Assembly: GCA_947631725.1 (NCBI GenBank)
Contig: CANRML010000029.1
Location: 1 to 12,310 of the forward strand
Direction of reading: 5' to 3'
Length of the DNA: 12,310 nucleotides
From: an uncultured Clostridia bacterium
Lineage (GTDB): Bacteria; Bacillota; Clostridia; TANB77; CAG-508
Under the pieces are notes generated by a model. That model was not told the DNA's origin and searched no databases. It saw only the letters and a list, made by a program, of their open reading frames with translations. Made by a program: the position numbers and the translations under genes. This document shows positions 5,628 to 12,310 of the stretch, piece after piece (positions within the stretch are counted from its first letter, which is position 1; every line of letters starts with the position of its first letter).

Positions 5628-7029
5628 ATAATTTATTTACTTTTTCTTTGAATTTTTCTCCTCTCTCGACTGCATTTTTGAACATATCAAAACTTGCACT
5701 CGCAGGTGAAAATAATACTACATCCCCTGATCTTGCATATTTATTAGCTAACGAAATTGCTTGATCTAAATCATTTGCAAAATAAATTGGAATATTTTTA
5801 TTTTCATTTTCCATCTCTTGTTTTACTGCTTCAAAAATTTTTCCAGATGTTTGCCCCATTAAAATTAAAGTACTTACTTTTTCAAGTATTGGTTTTGCTA
5901 AGGCTGTGTAATCTAAGTTTTTATCATATCCTCCAGCAATTAAGACAATTGGTTCTTTTTCAAATGCATATATTCCTGCAATAGTTCTTGTAGGTGAAGA
6001 ACTACTAGAATCATTATACCATTGTATTCCTGAAGTTTCTCTAACAAATTCAATTCTATGTGCCACTGGAGCAAAGTCTTTTATTGTTTCTATAGCTGAT
6101 TCTAAATTTACCAAACTTTCAGTTGCTGCAAGTGCAGTAGCAATATTTTCATAATTGTGTTTTCCTCTTAAAATTACTTCATCAGTATGTAAGATATGTT
6201 TTCTAATTTTATCTTGACAAACTTTTATTACATTTTCATCAATAATATACCCATTTTCTAATTTATAATTACTACTAAAAAATATTACTTTTCCATTTGC
6301 TTCATTACTACAATTTCTCGTTATTTCATTGTCATAATTTAATACTAAAATTCCTTTTTCATCTTGATATTTAAAAATATTTTTCTTAGCATCTATATAT
6401 TCTTCATAATCTTTATGTATATTTAAATGATTTGGTGTTATATTAGTAATAACCGCAATATCAGGACTAATATCCATCCCCATCAATTGAAAACTGCTTA
6501 ATTCTAAAACAACTATATCATCTTTAGTTATTTCAGGTAATTTGGTAAATAGAGGTGTTCCTATATTTCCCCCTAAAAATGTATTATATCCAGCATTTTG
6601 TAAAATTGCATGAATTAAACTTGTTGTCGTTGTTTTTCCATCACTACCTGTAACTCCTATTATTTTTGCAGGACACATTTTCATAAATAATTCAATCTCT
6701 GTTGTAATTATTGCCCCATTTTTTGCTTCTCTATCAAGCTCTATTTTAGTAGGCAAACAACTAGGAGAACGGAAAATGACAGCAAAATTTTGTAGTTTTT
6801 CTAATGCGTTTTCTCCAAATGAATAGTTAAATCTGTAATTTGTTATTTTATTCATAATATCTGTTGGTATATTGTCTATTTCACGATTGTCAAACACAGT
6901 AACCATTGCCTGTTTTTGATATAAGTAATCTAATAATGGGATATTACTAACACCTAGTCCAATAACAGCTACTTTTCGAAATCTAATAAAATTGTTAAAT
7001 TCTTCTAACTTTTCATTTTTTTGTTGCAT
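5626..7029 (-). CDS. murD: UDP-N-acetylmuramoyl-L-alanine--D-glutamate ligase
   Basis: A 467-residue cytoplasmic Mur ligase that adds D-glutamate to UDP-MurNAc-L-alanine with ATP, the second amino-acid step of peptidoglycan precursor synthesis. Domains in order are an N-terminal Rossmann-like UDP-binding domain (VAVIGLGVSNIPLL, residues 20-33), the ATPase with P-loop GVTGSDGKTTT (125-135), ELSSFQL (176-182) and TNITPNHLNIH (195-205), and the C-terminal ligase domain with HRIE (324-327), NDSSSSSPTRT (339-349) and FSPASASFDMFKN (440-452). Where many MurD proteins read NDSKATN, this one has a serine run followed by PTRT; I recall NDSIASSPTRT-like forms in clostridial MurD, so this looks like a subfamily trait. 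AGAAGGGA precedes the ATG. The gene is monocistronic, with its own promoter and terminator, and is not inside a mraY-murG division cluster. Confidence 0.95.
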   Translation of the reverse strand: MQQKNEKLEEFNNFIRFRKVAVIGLGVSNIPLLDYLYQKQAMVTVFDNREIDNIPTDIMNKITNYRFNYSFGENALEKLQNFAVIFRSPSCLPTKIELDREAKNGAIITTEIELFMKMCPAKIIGVTGSDGKTTTTSLIHAILQNAGYNTFLGGNIGTPLFTKLPEITKDDIVVLELSSFQLMGMDISPDIAVITNITPNHLNIHKDYEEYIDAKKNIFKYQDEKGILVLNYDNEITRNCSNEANGKVIFFSSNYKLENGYIIDENVIKVCQDKIRKHILHTDEVILRGKHNYENIATALAATESLVNLESAIETIKDFAPVAHRIEFVRETSGIQWYNDSSSSSPTRTIAGIYAFEKEPIVLIAGGYDKNLDYTALAKPILEKVSTLILMGQTSGKIFEAVKQEMENENKNIPIYFANDLDQAISLANKYARSGDVVLFSPASASFDMFKNAVERGEKFKEKVNKL

Positions 7030-7069
7030 TTTTTCTCAGTCCCTTCTAAAGTTTAGATTTACATAGTAT

Positions 7070-7098
7070 ATAATATCACGTATTTGCTGTTTTTTCAA
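7070..7098 (-). promoter_or_regulatory. murD promoter, TTGAAA-17-TATTAT
   Basis: On the minus strand TTGAAA (7098-7093) is separated by exactly 17 bases from TATTAT (7075-7070), five of six matches at each box to the housekeeping consensus. The start would be near 7063, about 34 bases before the murD ATG. Confidence 0.65.
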
Positions 7099-7154
7099 TC
7101 TATTTTATGTATATTTTTTCAAAATGTTGACATACTAAATTTAGATAATGAAAT

Positions 7155-7160
7155 GGAGGT
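7155..7160 (+). promoter_or_regulatory. Strong ribosome-binding site of the Asn-rich microprotein
   Basis: GGAGGT on the plus strand, eight bases before the ATG at 7169. This is among the best ribosome-binding sites in the window and is the main reason to call the short frame a gene. Confidence 0.65.
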
Positions 7161-7168
7161 GCTTTCAT

Positions 7169-7267
7169 ATGTCAGAAAACAAAAACAACAAGAATAACAA
7201 AAATAATAAAAATAACAGCAATAATAACAACGGAAATCAAAACAATAATCAAAACTGCAATAACTAA
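7169..7267 (+). CDS. 32-residue asparagine-rich microprotein
   Basis: A short plus-strand frame of 32 codons lying alone between the divergent murD and the convergent upp. The product is MSEN followed by four K-N-N steps (KNN KNN KNN KNN), then SNNNNGN and QNNNQNCNN; 20 of 32 residues are Asn, with four to five Lys or Glu near the start, two Gln and a single Cys third from the end. It has no hydrophobic segment. Support for a real gene is a GGAGGT site eight bases before the ATG and a clear terminator 13 bases after the stop. Against it, the AT-rich base composition makes Asn and Lys codons cheap. I recall similar tiny Asn-rich proteins annotated as hypothetical in Clostridia, but know no function. 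A role in spores, or as a low-complexity surface or RNA-linked peptide, is pure speculation. A TTGACA at 7127-7132 lies upstream, without a well-spaced -10. Confidence 0.6.
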   Translation: MSENKNNKNNKNNKNNSNNNNGNQNNNQNCNN

Positions 7268-7280
7268 TTATAGTTTTTAA

Positions 7281-7319
7281 AAAGACATGTGCTGTAAATT
7301 TTCTACAATACATGTCTTT
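7281..7319. terminator. Bidirectional terminator between the microprotein and upp
   Basis: AAAGACATGT (7281-7290) pairs perfectly with ACATGTCTTT (7310-7319), and within the loop TGTA can pair with TACA. T-rich sequence follows on both strands: TTTATTTATTATTTT on the plus strand, and TTTTTAAAAAC on the minus strand after the upp stop at 7325. It probably serves both convergent genes. Confidence 0.75.
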
Positions 7320-7324
7320 ATTTA

Positions 7325-7951
7325 TTATTTTGTTCCAAATATTCTATCTCCTGCGTCTCCCAATCCAGGAACAATATATCCCACATCATTTAGTGATTTA
7401 TCAATACATGCAGTATATAATTGTACATCTGGATGAACTTCAGCTAATTTCTTTATTCCTTCTGGAGCAGATATAATTGATAAAAATTTAATGTGCTTTA
7501 CACCATCTTCTTTTAGCATAGTTATTGCATCTACAGCAGAACCGCCTGTTGCAAGCATAGGATCTAATACTATTACTTCCCTATTTTGAATATCTTTTGG
7601 CATTTTATAATAATATTTTACAGGTTTTAGTGTTTCTTCATTTCTATATAGTCCAATATGGCCTATTTTTGCATTTGGAATAACATTTATTAGTCCATCT
7701 AACATCCCTGTTCCTGCTCTTAATATTGGTACAAATGCATATTGATTTTCATCTAGCATTTCAGCTTCCATTTCACAGATTGGTGTTTCTATTTTTACTG
7801 TACTTAGTTTTGCATCTTTCATAGCTTCATAACATAGTAAAGTTGCAATTTCTCCTATAATCTCTCTAAATTCTTTTGTACCTGTGTTTTTGTTTCTAAT
7901 AACCGCTAATTTGTGTTTAATTAGTGAATTATTTAACACTATTGGTTCCAT
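7325..7951 (-). CDS. upp: Uracil phosphoribosyltransferase
   Basis: A 208-residue cytoplasmic enzyme that converts uracil and PRPP to UMP in pyrimidine salvage. Recognisable blocks are the N-terminal HKLAVIRN-KNTGTKEFRE segment (13-30), VPILRAGTGMLDG (74-86), the PRPP-binding loop VLDPMLATGGSA (128-139) and the C-terminal uracil-binding GYIVPGLGDAGDRIFGTK (191-208). Length and motifs are standard for the family. An AAGGAGGA site lies seven bases before the ATG and overlaps the hydA stop; the gap to hydA is only 13 bases, and no terminator lies between, so upp is probably the last gene of the hydrogenase operon. The pairing with hydrogenase genes has no obvious metabolic logic and may be a local accident of gene order. 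Confidence 0.97.
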   Translation of the reverse strand: MEPIVLNNSLIKHKLAVIRNKNTGTKEFREIIGEIATLLCYEAMKDAKLSTVKIETPICEMEAEMLDENQYAFVPILRAGTGMLDGLINVIPNAKIGHIGLYRNEETLKPVKYYYKMPKDIQNREVIVLDPMLATGGSAVDAITMLKEDGVKHIKFLSIISAPEGIKKLAEVHPDVQLYTACIDKSLNDVGYIVPGLGDAGDRIFGTK

Positions 7952-7964
7952 ATAAATTCCTCCT

Positions 7965-9716
7965 TTAAATTTTATATTTTTCCCTTTCTTTATATGATGT
8001 ATGTAATAATTTATGAGCTCTGTAACTACCTGGCTTTTCTAAGTATTCTGCATATATTGTTTTCAAAATTGGATTTTCATGTGATTTCCTTATATGACTT
8101 TTTTCATCAATATCATATAATGCATCTGCTCTTAATTTTTTCACATCAACTTCACTGCGAATTTTTGCGCTTTTAATTGGTTGCCCTCCACCCATAATGC
8201 AGCCACCTGGGCAAGCCATTATTTCAACAAATTGATAATCTGCTTTTCCTGATTTAATTTCTTCTAATATTGTTCTAGCATTTGATAGTCCACTTGCTGC
8301 AACAACTTTTATTTCTTTTCCATCAATAGTAATAGTTGCCTTTTTTATACCTTCTGTACCACGAACCTGTTGAAAATCAATTTTTTCTAAATCTTTTCCT
8401 GTTAATATGTCTTGTGCTGTTCTTAAAGCTGCTTCCATTACTCCTCCTGTTACTCCAAAAATTGCTCCTGCTCCTGTTGCCTCTCCCATAGGATTATCAA
8501 ATGCTGTATCTTCTAATTTTGTAAAATCAATATTTGCTTGTTTTATCATCCTAGCAAGCTCTCTTGTTGTAATTACATTATCAACATCAGCAAGGCCATT
8601 TACCTTCATTTCTGGTCTTTGTCTCTCAAATTTTTTTGCAATACAAGGCATAACTGAAACTACATATATTTTACTTGGGTCTATTCCCTCTTTTTTAGCA
8701 AAATATGATTTTATCAATGCTCCAAACATTTGATGAGGTGATTTGCAAGTTGATAAATGTGGCAATAATTCTGGATAATTCATTTCTATATATTTTACCC
8801 ATCCTGGAGAACATGATGTAATCATTGGAATATTATCATTTTCTTTAAATCTTTCAATAAATTCATTGGCTTCTTCCATTATAGTGAAATCTGCACCTGT
8901 GTTTGTATCAAATACTTTGTCAAATCCAATTCTTTTTAATGCTGTTACCATTTTACCTGTTACATTTGTACCTATTTTCATTTCAAATTCTTCACCTAAT
9001 GCTACTCTAACTGCAGGTGCTGTTTGTACTACAACATATGTATCATTGTCTTTTAGCTTTTCCCATACTTCATTGATTGTTTCTTTTTCATGTAATGCAC
9101 CTGTTGGACAACTTTGAATACATTGGCCACAAAATGTACAATTCACATCATTTAAGCTATTATTTCCCACAGTAGAAACACTAGATTCAAATCCTCTATT
9201 GACACAAGCAAGTGCTCCAATACCTTGTACATTTTTGCAAGTTGCTACACATCTTCTACAAAGAATACATTTATTGAAGTCTCGCACTATTGAAGGAGAA
9301 TCATCATCTATCTCATGCTCTACCATTTCTCCTGGAAATTCAACATCTAAAATGTTAAATTTTCTTGCTAATGATTGTAATTCACAGTTTTCTGAACGGA
9401 TACATTTCAAACAATCAATTTTATGGTTGGAAATAATTAAATCTAATACAACTCTCCTTGCTTCTAATACTTCTGGTGTATTTGTATGTACGATCATCCC
9501 TTCTTCTGCTTTTTGAATACAAGATGTTGTAAAGCCTCTTCTTCCTTCAATTTCAACAATGCACATCCTGCACTCTCCAACTTCATTTATGTCTTTTAAA
9601 TAACATAATGTTGGAATATCTATCCCTGCTTGTTTTGCAGCTTGTAATATTGTCGTACCTTTTTTTACTTGAACTTTTTGGTTGTCAATAGTTAAATTGA
9701 TTAGTTCTTCTTTCAT
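7965..9716 (-). CDS. hydA: [FeFe]-hydrogenase catalytic subunit of the trimeric type
   Basis: A 583-residue iron-only hydrogenase that reduces protons to H2. Domains in order are an N-terminal 2Fe-2S ferredoxin domain (C38, C49, C52, C66), a His-Cys3 4Fe-4S site (H98, C102, C105, C111), a 2x4Fe-4S domain (C150-C160 and C193-C203), and the H-cluster domain. H-cluster motifs are TSCSPGW (300-306), MPCIAKKFE (356-364) and EIMACPGGCIMGGGQP (498-513, C502 and C506). A C-terminal small-subunit-like tail (about 520-583) completes it. The first motif has Ser at the position that is Cys in the common TSCCPGW form. Together with hydC and hydB upstream this is the catalytic part of an HydABC/HndABCD-like complex, likely coupling NADH and reduced ferredoxin oxidation to H2 formation. 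AAGGAGG precedes the ATG and overlaps the hydB stop. There is no signal peptide, so it is cytoplasmic. Confidence 0.95.
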   Translation of the reverse strand: MKEELINLTIDNQKVQVKKGTTILQAAKQAGIDIPTLCYLKDINEVGECRMCIVEIEGRRGFTTSCIQKAEEGMIVHTNTPEVLEARRVVLDLIISNHKIDCLKCIRSENCELQSLARKFNILDVEFPGEMVEHEIDDDSPSIVRDFNKCILCRRCVATCKNVQGIGALACVNRGFESSVSTVGNNSLNDVNCTFCGQCIQSCPTGALHEKETINEVWEKLKDNDTYVVVQTAPAVRVALGEEFEMKIGTNVTGKMVTALKRIGFDKVFDTNTGADFTIMEEANEFIERFKENDNIPMITSCSPGWVKYIEMNYPELLPHLSTCKSPHQMFGALIKSYFAKKEGIDPSKIYVVSVMPCIAKKFERQRPEMKVNGLADVDNVITTRELARMIKQANIDFTKLEDTAFDNPMGEATGAGAIFGVTGGVMEAALRTAQDILTGKDLEKIDFQQVRGTEGIKKATITIDGKEIKVVAASGLSNARTILEEIKSGKADYQFVEIMACPGGCIMGGGQPIKSAKIRSEVDVKKLRADALYDIDEKSHIRKSHENPILKTIYAEYLEKPGSYRAHKLLHTSYKEREKYKI

Positions 9717-9728
9717 TTGTTTTCCTCC

Positions 9729-11588
9729 TTAATTTCCAATTGCTTTAAATGGACAAGTTGTTAAACAAGTACCACATTTGATGCATTTTTCTTGATTTAT
9801 TACTCTTTTGTCTCGTCCTTCTCCTTCGATTGCAGAAACCGGACAATTTTTTTGGCATAGACCACAGCCTTTACATTTTTCTGGGTCAATTTTAATTTTA
9901 GCCATTGCTTTACACTCTAATGCTCTACAAACTTTGTCAACTGCATGTTCTTCAAATTCATCTCTAAAATATTTTAATGTACTAATAACAGGATTTGGTG
10001 CACTTTGTCCTAATCCACAAATACTTGATTTTTGAATATTAATTGCCAATTTTTCAAGTTTTGATATATCTTCCTTAGTTCCTTTTCCATCACATAGTTT
10101 TTCTAATATTTCAAGCATTCTTTTTGTTCCAATTCTGCAAGGTGTACATTTTCCACAGCTTTCACTTACAGTAAATTCTAGATAGAATTTTGCTAAGCTT
10201 ACCATACATTTTGTATCATCCATAACAATTAAACCACCAGATCCCATCATAGAACCAATACTTTTTAAAGATTCATATTCAATTGGTGTATCTAAATGTT
10301 CTTTTGGTATACATCCTCCTGATGGTCCACCTGTTTGTGCAGCTTTAAAGTCTCTGCCATTTGGAATTCCTCCACCTATATCATATACTATTTCTCTTAG
10401 TGTTGTACCCATAGGAACTTCTACCAATCCTATATTATTTACATTTCCACCTAATGCAAATACCTTTGTTCCTTTAGAATTTTCTGTTCCAATTGAAGAA
10501 TACCACTCACTTCCATTTAAAATAATTTGGGCAATATTTGCATATGTTTCAACATTATTAATTAATGTTGGTTTTCCCCATAAACCTGCTTGTGCTGGGT
10601 ATGGTGGTTTTAGTCTAGGTTGACCTCTTTTTCCTTCAATTGATTCAAGCAAAGCTGTTTCTTCTCCACAAACAAAAGCTCCTGCTCCTAATCTAATTTC
10701 AATATCAAAATCAAAGCCTGTATTGAATATGTTTTTTCCTAAAATTCCATAATCTTCAGCTTGTTTTATGGCAATTTTTAATCTTTGAACTGCTATTGGA
10801 TATTCTGCTCTAACATATATAAATCCCCTGTTTGCGCCTATTGTATATCCAGCTATTGTCATTGCTTCTAATACAGAATGTGGATCTCCCTCTAATATGC
10901 TTCTATCCATAAATGCTCCTGGATCACCTTCATCAGCATTACAAACAACATATTTTTGATTACCTTCACTTGCTCTTGTTAATTCCCATTTTTTACCTGT
11001 AGGAAATCCTGCTCCTCCTCTGCCTCTTAGTCCAGAGTCTGAAACTGTTTTTATTACATCTTCTGGAGTCCATTTTGTTAAAACTTCTTCTAATGCTTTG
11101 TACCCATCAAATGCAATATATTCGTCAATTTCTTCAGGATTAATCATCCCACAATTTTTTAGTGCTATTCTTTTTTGTTTTTTATAAAAACTAAGGTCAT
11201 CTAGTTTTTGCACTTTACTACCATCAATGTCTTTTGCAAGTAATCTATCTACTACTTTTCCTTCTACAATATGTGATTGAATTATTTCTTCACAATCTTC
11301 AGGAGTGCAGTTTGCATAAAATGTATCTTCTGGTCTAATTATAACAATCGGACCTTTTGCACATAAACCAAAACATCCTGTTTTAATAACTTTTACATTT
11401 TCTATATTTTTTTCTTTTATAATTCTTTTAAAGTTCTCTAATATTTGAGGGGATTTTGATGATGTACATCCTGTACCATGACATACTAAAATATGTTTTT
11501 CCCTTGTATCTGCTTTTGTATTTTTACGCAAATCTAATTCTTTTCTTTTTTCTTCCCTTATTTTATGAATTTCTTCAATTGTTTTCAT
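9729..11588 (-). CDS. hydB: NuoF-like subunit of trimeric [FeFe]-hydrogenase
   Basis: A 619-residue flavoprotein that takes electrons from NAD(P)H. Domains in order are an N-terminal thioredoxin-like 2Fe-2S domain (C36, C41, C72, C76), the NuoF core with the FMN/NADH-binding glycine segments GLRGRGGAGFPTGKKW (186-201), NADEGDPGAFMDR (217-229) and GAGAFVCGEETALLES (301-316), the 4Fe-4S site SESCGKCTPCR plus C524, and a C-terminal 2x4Fe-4S ferredoxin domain (C572-C582 and C602-C612). This fused architecture is that of HydB/HndC in bifurcating hydrogenases, not of Complex I NuoF. The frame is open to an ATG at 11606, but AGGGGG lies six bases before the ATG at 11588, so that is the start. It overlaps the hydC 3' end by 14 bases, suggesting coupled translation. 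Confidence 0.94.
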   Translation of the reverse strand: MKTIEEIHKIREEKRKELDLRKNTKADTREKHILVCHGTGCTSSKSPQILENFKRIIKEKNIENVKVIKTGCFGLCAKGPIVIIRPEDTFYANCTPEDCEEIIQSHIVEGKVVDRLLAKDIDGSKVQKLDDLSFYKKQKRIALKNCGMINPEEIDEYIAFDGYKALEEVLTKWTPEDVIKTVSDSGLRGRGGAGFPTGKKWELTRASEGNQKYVVCNADEGDPGAFMDRSILEGDPHSVLEAMTIAGYTIGANRGFIYVRAEYPIAVQRLKIAIKQAEDYGILGKNIFNTGFDFDIEIRLGAGAFVCGEETALLESIEGKRGQPRLKPPYPAQAGLWGKPTLINNVETYANIAQIILNGSEWYSSIGTENSKGTKVFALGGNVNNIGLVEVPMGTTLREIVYDIGGGIPNGRDFKAAQTGGPSGGCIPKEHLDTPIEYESLKSIGSMMGSGGLIVMDDTKCMVSLAKFYLEFTVSESCGKCTPCRIGTKRMLEILEKLCDGKGTKEDISKLEKLAINIQKSSICGLGQSAPNPVISTLKYFRDEFEEHAVDKVCRALECKAMAKIKIDPEKCKGCGLCQKNCPVSAIEGEGRDKRVINQEKCIKCGTCLTTCPFKAIGN

Positions 11589-12105
11589 TTGTAACCCCCT
11601 TTTCATTTTCTAGAATTTCATCTAATACTGTATCTAACATTTTAACTGTTGCTTTCCCATGTACTTCACCATTTACAGCAAATACTGGTGCTAATCCACA
11701 AGCTCCTACACATCTAGTTTCATCAATTGAAAACATCCCATCTTCTGTAGTTTGACCTGGCTGGATTTTTAATCTTTCTGTTAGTCTATCCATAATTTTT
11801 CTAGATCCTTTTACAAAGCATGCTGTTCCTAAACATACAGATATTGCGTATTTTCCTTTTGGTTCTAAAGTAAATCTAGAATAAAAAGTGATAACTCCAT
11901 AAATTTCAGCCATTGGGATTGCTAAAAATTCTGATATTTGTTTTTGAGCTTCTTTTGGAATATATCCGAATTTTTCTTGCACTTCCTCTAGTATAGGAAT
12001 TAAATTATCTTTTTCTTGTTTATATGTACTAAATAGTTCCTTTAAAAACGTTGTTATTTTTTCTTTTATTTCTTCACAAACAGTATTTTCTTCTTCATTT
12101 TGCAT
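11575..12105 (-). CDS. hydC: NuoE-like subunit of trimeric [FeFe]-hydrogenase
   Basis: A 176-residue protein of the NuoE/HndA family with a helical N-terminal part (about 25-80, including the YGVITFYSRF segment at 69-78) and a thioredoxin-fold 2Fe-2S domain. The cluster ligands are visible as C91 and C96 (SVCLGTAC) and C132 and C136 (RCVGACGLAP). It passes electrons within the hydrogenase complex between the flavin subunit and the catalytic subunit. As the first gene of the operon it has an AAGGAGG site seven bases before its ATG and an extended -10 promoter about 45 bases upstream. Its 3' end overlaps hydB. The order NuoE-like, NuoF-like, catalytic subunit is the usual one for clostridial HydABC-type operons. 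Confidence 0.95.
   Translation of the reverse strand: MQNEEENTVCEEIKEKITTFLKELFSTYKQEKDNLIPILEEVQEKFGYIPKEAQKQISEFLAIPMAEIYGVITFYSRFTLEPKGKYAISVCLGTACFVKGSRKIMDRLTERLKIQPGQTTEDGMFSIDETRCVGACGLAPVFAVNGEVHGKATVKMLDTVLDEILENEKGVTNENN
11595..11602 (-). promoter_or_regulatory. Ribosome-binding site deciding the hydB start
   Basis: AAAGGGGG on the minus strand lies inside the end of hydC and six bases before the ATG at 11588. It lies within the first codons of the longer frame from 11606, which argues against that longer start. Confidence 0.6.
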
Positions 12106-12148
12106 ATTAATACCTCCTTAAAATAATACTTATTATTAAACTAATTTA

Positions 12149-12157
12149 ATTATATCA
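12149..12157 (-). promoter_or_regulatory. Extended -10 promoter of the hydCBA-upp operon
   Basis: The minus strand reads TGATATAAT, a perfect TATAAT with TGn extension, about 44 bases before the hydC ATG. The -35 position does not match the consensus well. I could not identify a Rex or other redox operator by eye. Confidence 0.5.
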
Positions 12158-12282
12158 AAAGAAGAAATATTTTACTATACCTATTGACAAAAAAGTAGAA
12201 AAATGTAAAAATAAAGCTATAAAAGAAAAAAAGGGAGGTTTTAGTTTGAAAGAAAAATTTATAAAAATAAAACCAAAATAAG

Positions 12283-12306
12283 AAAAAAAGGGCATAGTTC
12301 CCCCTT
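12283..12306 (-). terminator. Probable terminator of a minus-strand gene beyond the right edge
   Basis: On the minus strand AAGGG (12306-12302) can pair with CCCTT (12292-12288) around a nine-base loop, followed by a T-run (seven T counting those at the stem base) to 12283. It would end a transcript coming from outside the window, just upstream of the hyd promoter. The stem is short, so confidence is moderate. Confidence 0.45.
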
Positions 12307-12310
12307 ACCC

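Noticed and set aside
7127..7149. TTGACA plus GATAAT as a sigma A promoter for the Asn-rich microprotein
   Set aside because: Both hexamers are good, but the spacer is only 11 bases instead of about 17, so they cannot work together as a standard promoter. A different sigma factor may be used.
7119..7313. 64-codon open frame on the minus strand, rich in Cys, Tyr and Phe
   Set aside because: It is the antisense shadow of the Asn-rich coding sequence and the terminator, has no ribosome-binding site, and its composition is the mirror of AAC/AAT codons.
8407..9516. Several plus-strand open frames opposite hydA
   Set aside because: They are antisense shadows of a coding sequence with strongly matched protein motifs and lack ribosome-binding sites.

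Overview
The window is an AT-rich stretch of what looks like an anaerobic, endospore-forming, hydrogen-producing member of the Clostridia. This rests on an [FeFe]-hydrogenase operon, the sporulation genes yabP and yabQ, a clostridial-type MurD and strong AAGGAGG ribosome-binding sites. The species cannot be named from the sequence alone; an uncultured gut clostridium would fit.

Layout, left to right. (1) Positions 1-483, plus strand: the 3' part of a TfoX/Sxy-like gene, cut by the window edge, followed by a DUF3781-family gene. (2) Positions 484-1572: about 1.1 kb with no convincing gene. It is very AT-rich and holds perfect palindromes, three diverged copies of an unexplained repeat, and hairpins. 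(3) Positions 1573-2814, minus strand: a small conserved-looking protein of unknown function, and an overlapping pair made of a small unrecognised helical protein and a DUF6036/AbiEii-like nucleotidyltransferase. The pair resembles a toxin-antitoxin or defence-type module. (4) Positions 2916-5539, minus strand: rho, then the yabP-yabQ-divIC operon, each unit closed by an intrinsic terminator. (5) Positions 5601-7098, minus strand: murD with its own promoter and terminator. (6) Positions 7169-7267, plus strand: a 32-residue asparagine-rich microprotein with a very good ribosome-binding site, ending at a terminator shared with the convergent upp. (7) Positions 7325-12157, minus strand: hydC-hydB-hydA-upp, read as one operon from an extended -10 promoter. 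The first three genes encode a three-subunit NAD(P)-linked, probably electron-bifurcating, [FeFe]-hydrogenase. The fourth encodes the pyrimidine-salvage enzyme uracil phosphoribosyltransferase. (8) Positions 12158-12310: a probable terminator for a minus-strand gene lying beyond the right edge.

Most of the window is core metabolism and cell biology: hydrogen production with NADH/ferredoxin balancing, peptidoglycan precursor synthesis, division and sporulation, and transcription termination. The accessory-looking part is the left third. No clearly new system is proven here. The best candidates for a second look are the asparagine-rich microprotein, the nucleotidyltransferase/partner pair, and the repeat-and-palindrome region at 484-1350. 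Three starts (nucleotidyltransferase, divIC, hydB) were moved inward because the ribosome-binding site fits the internal ATG.
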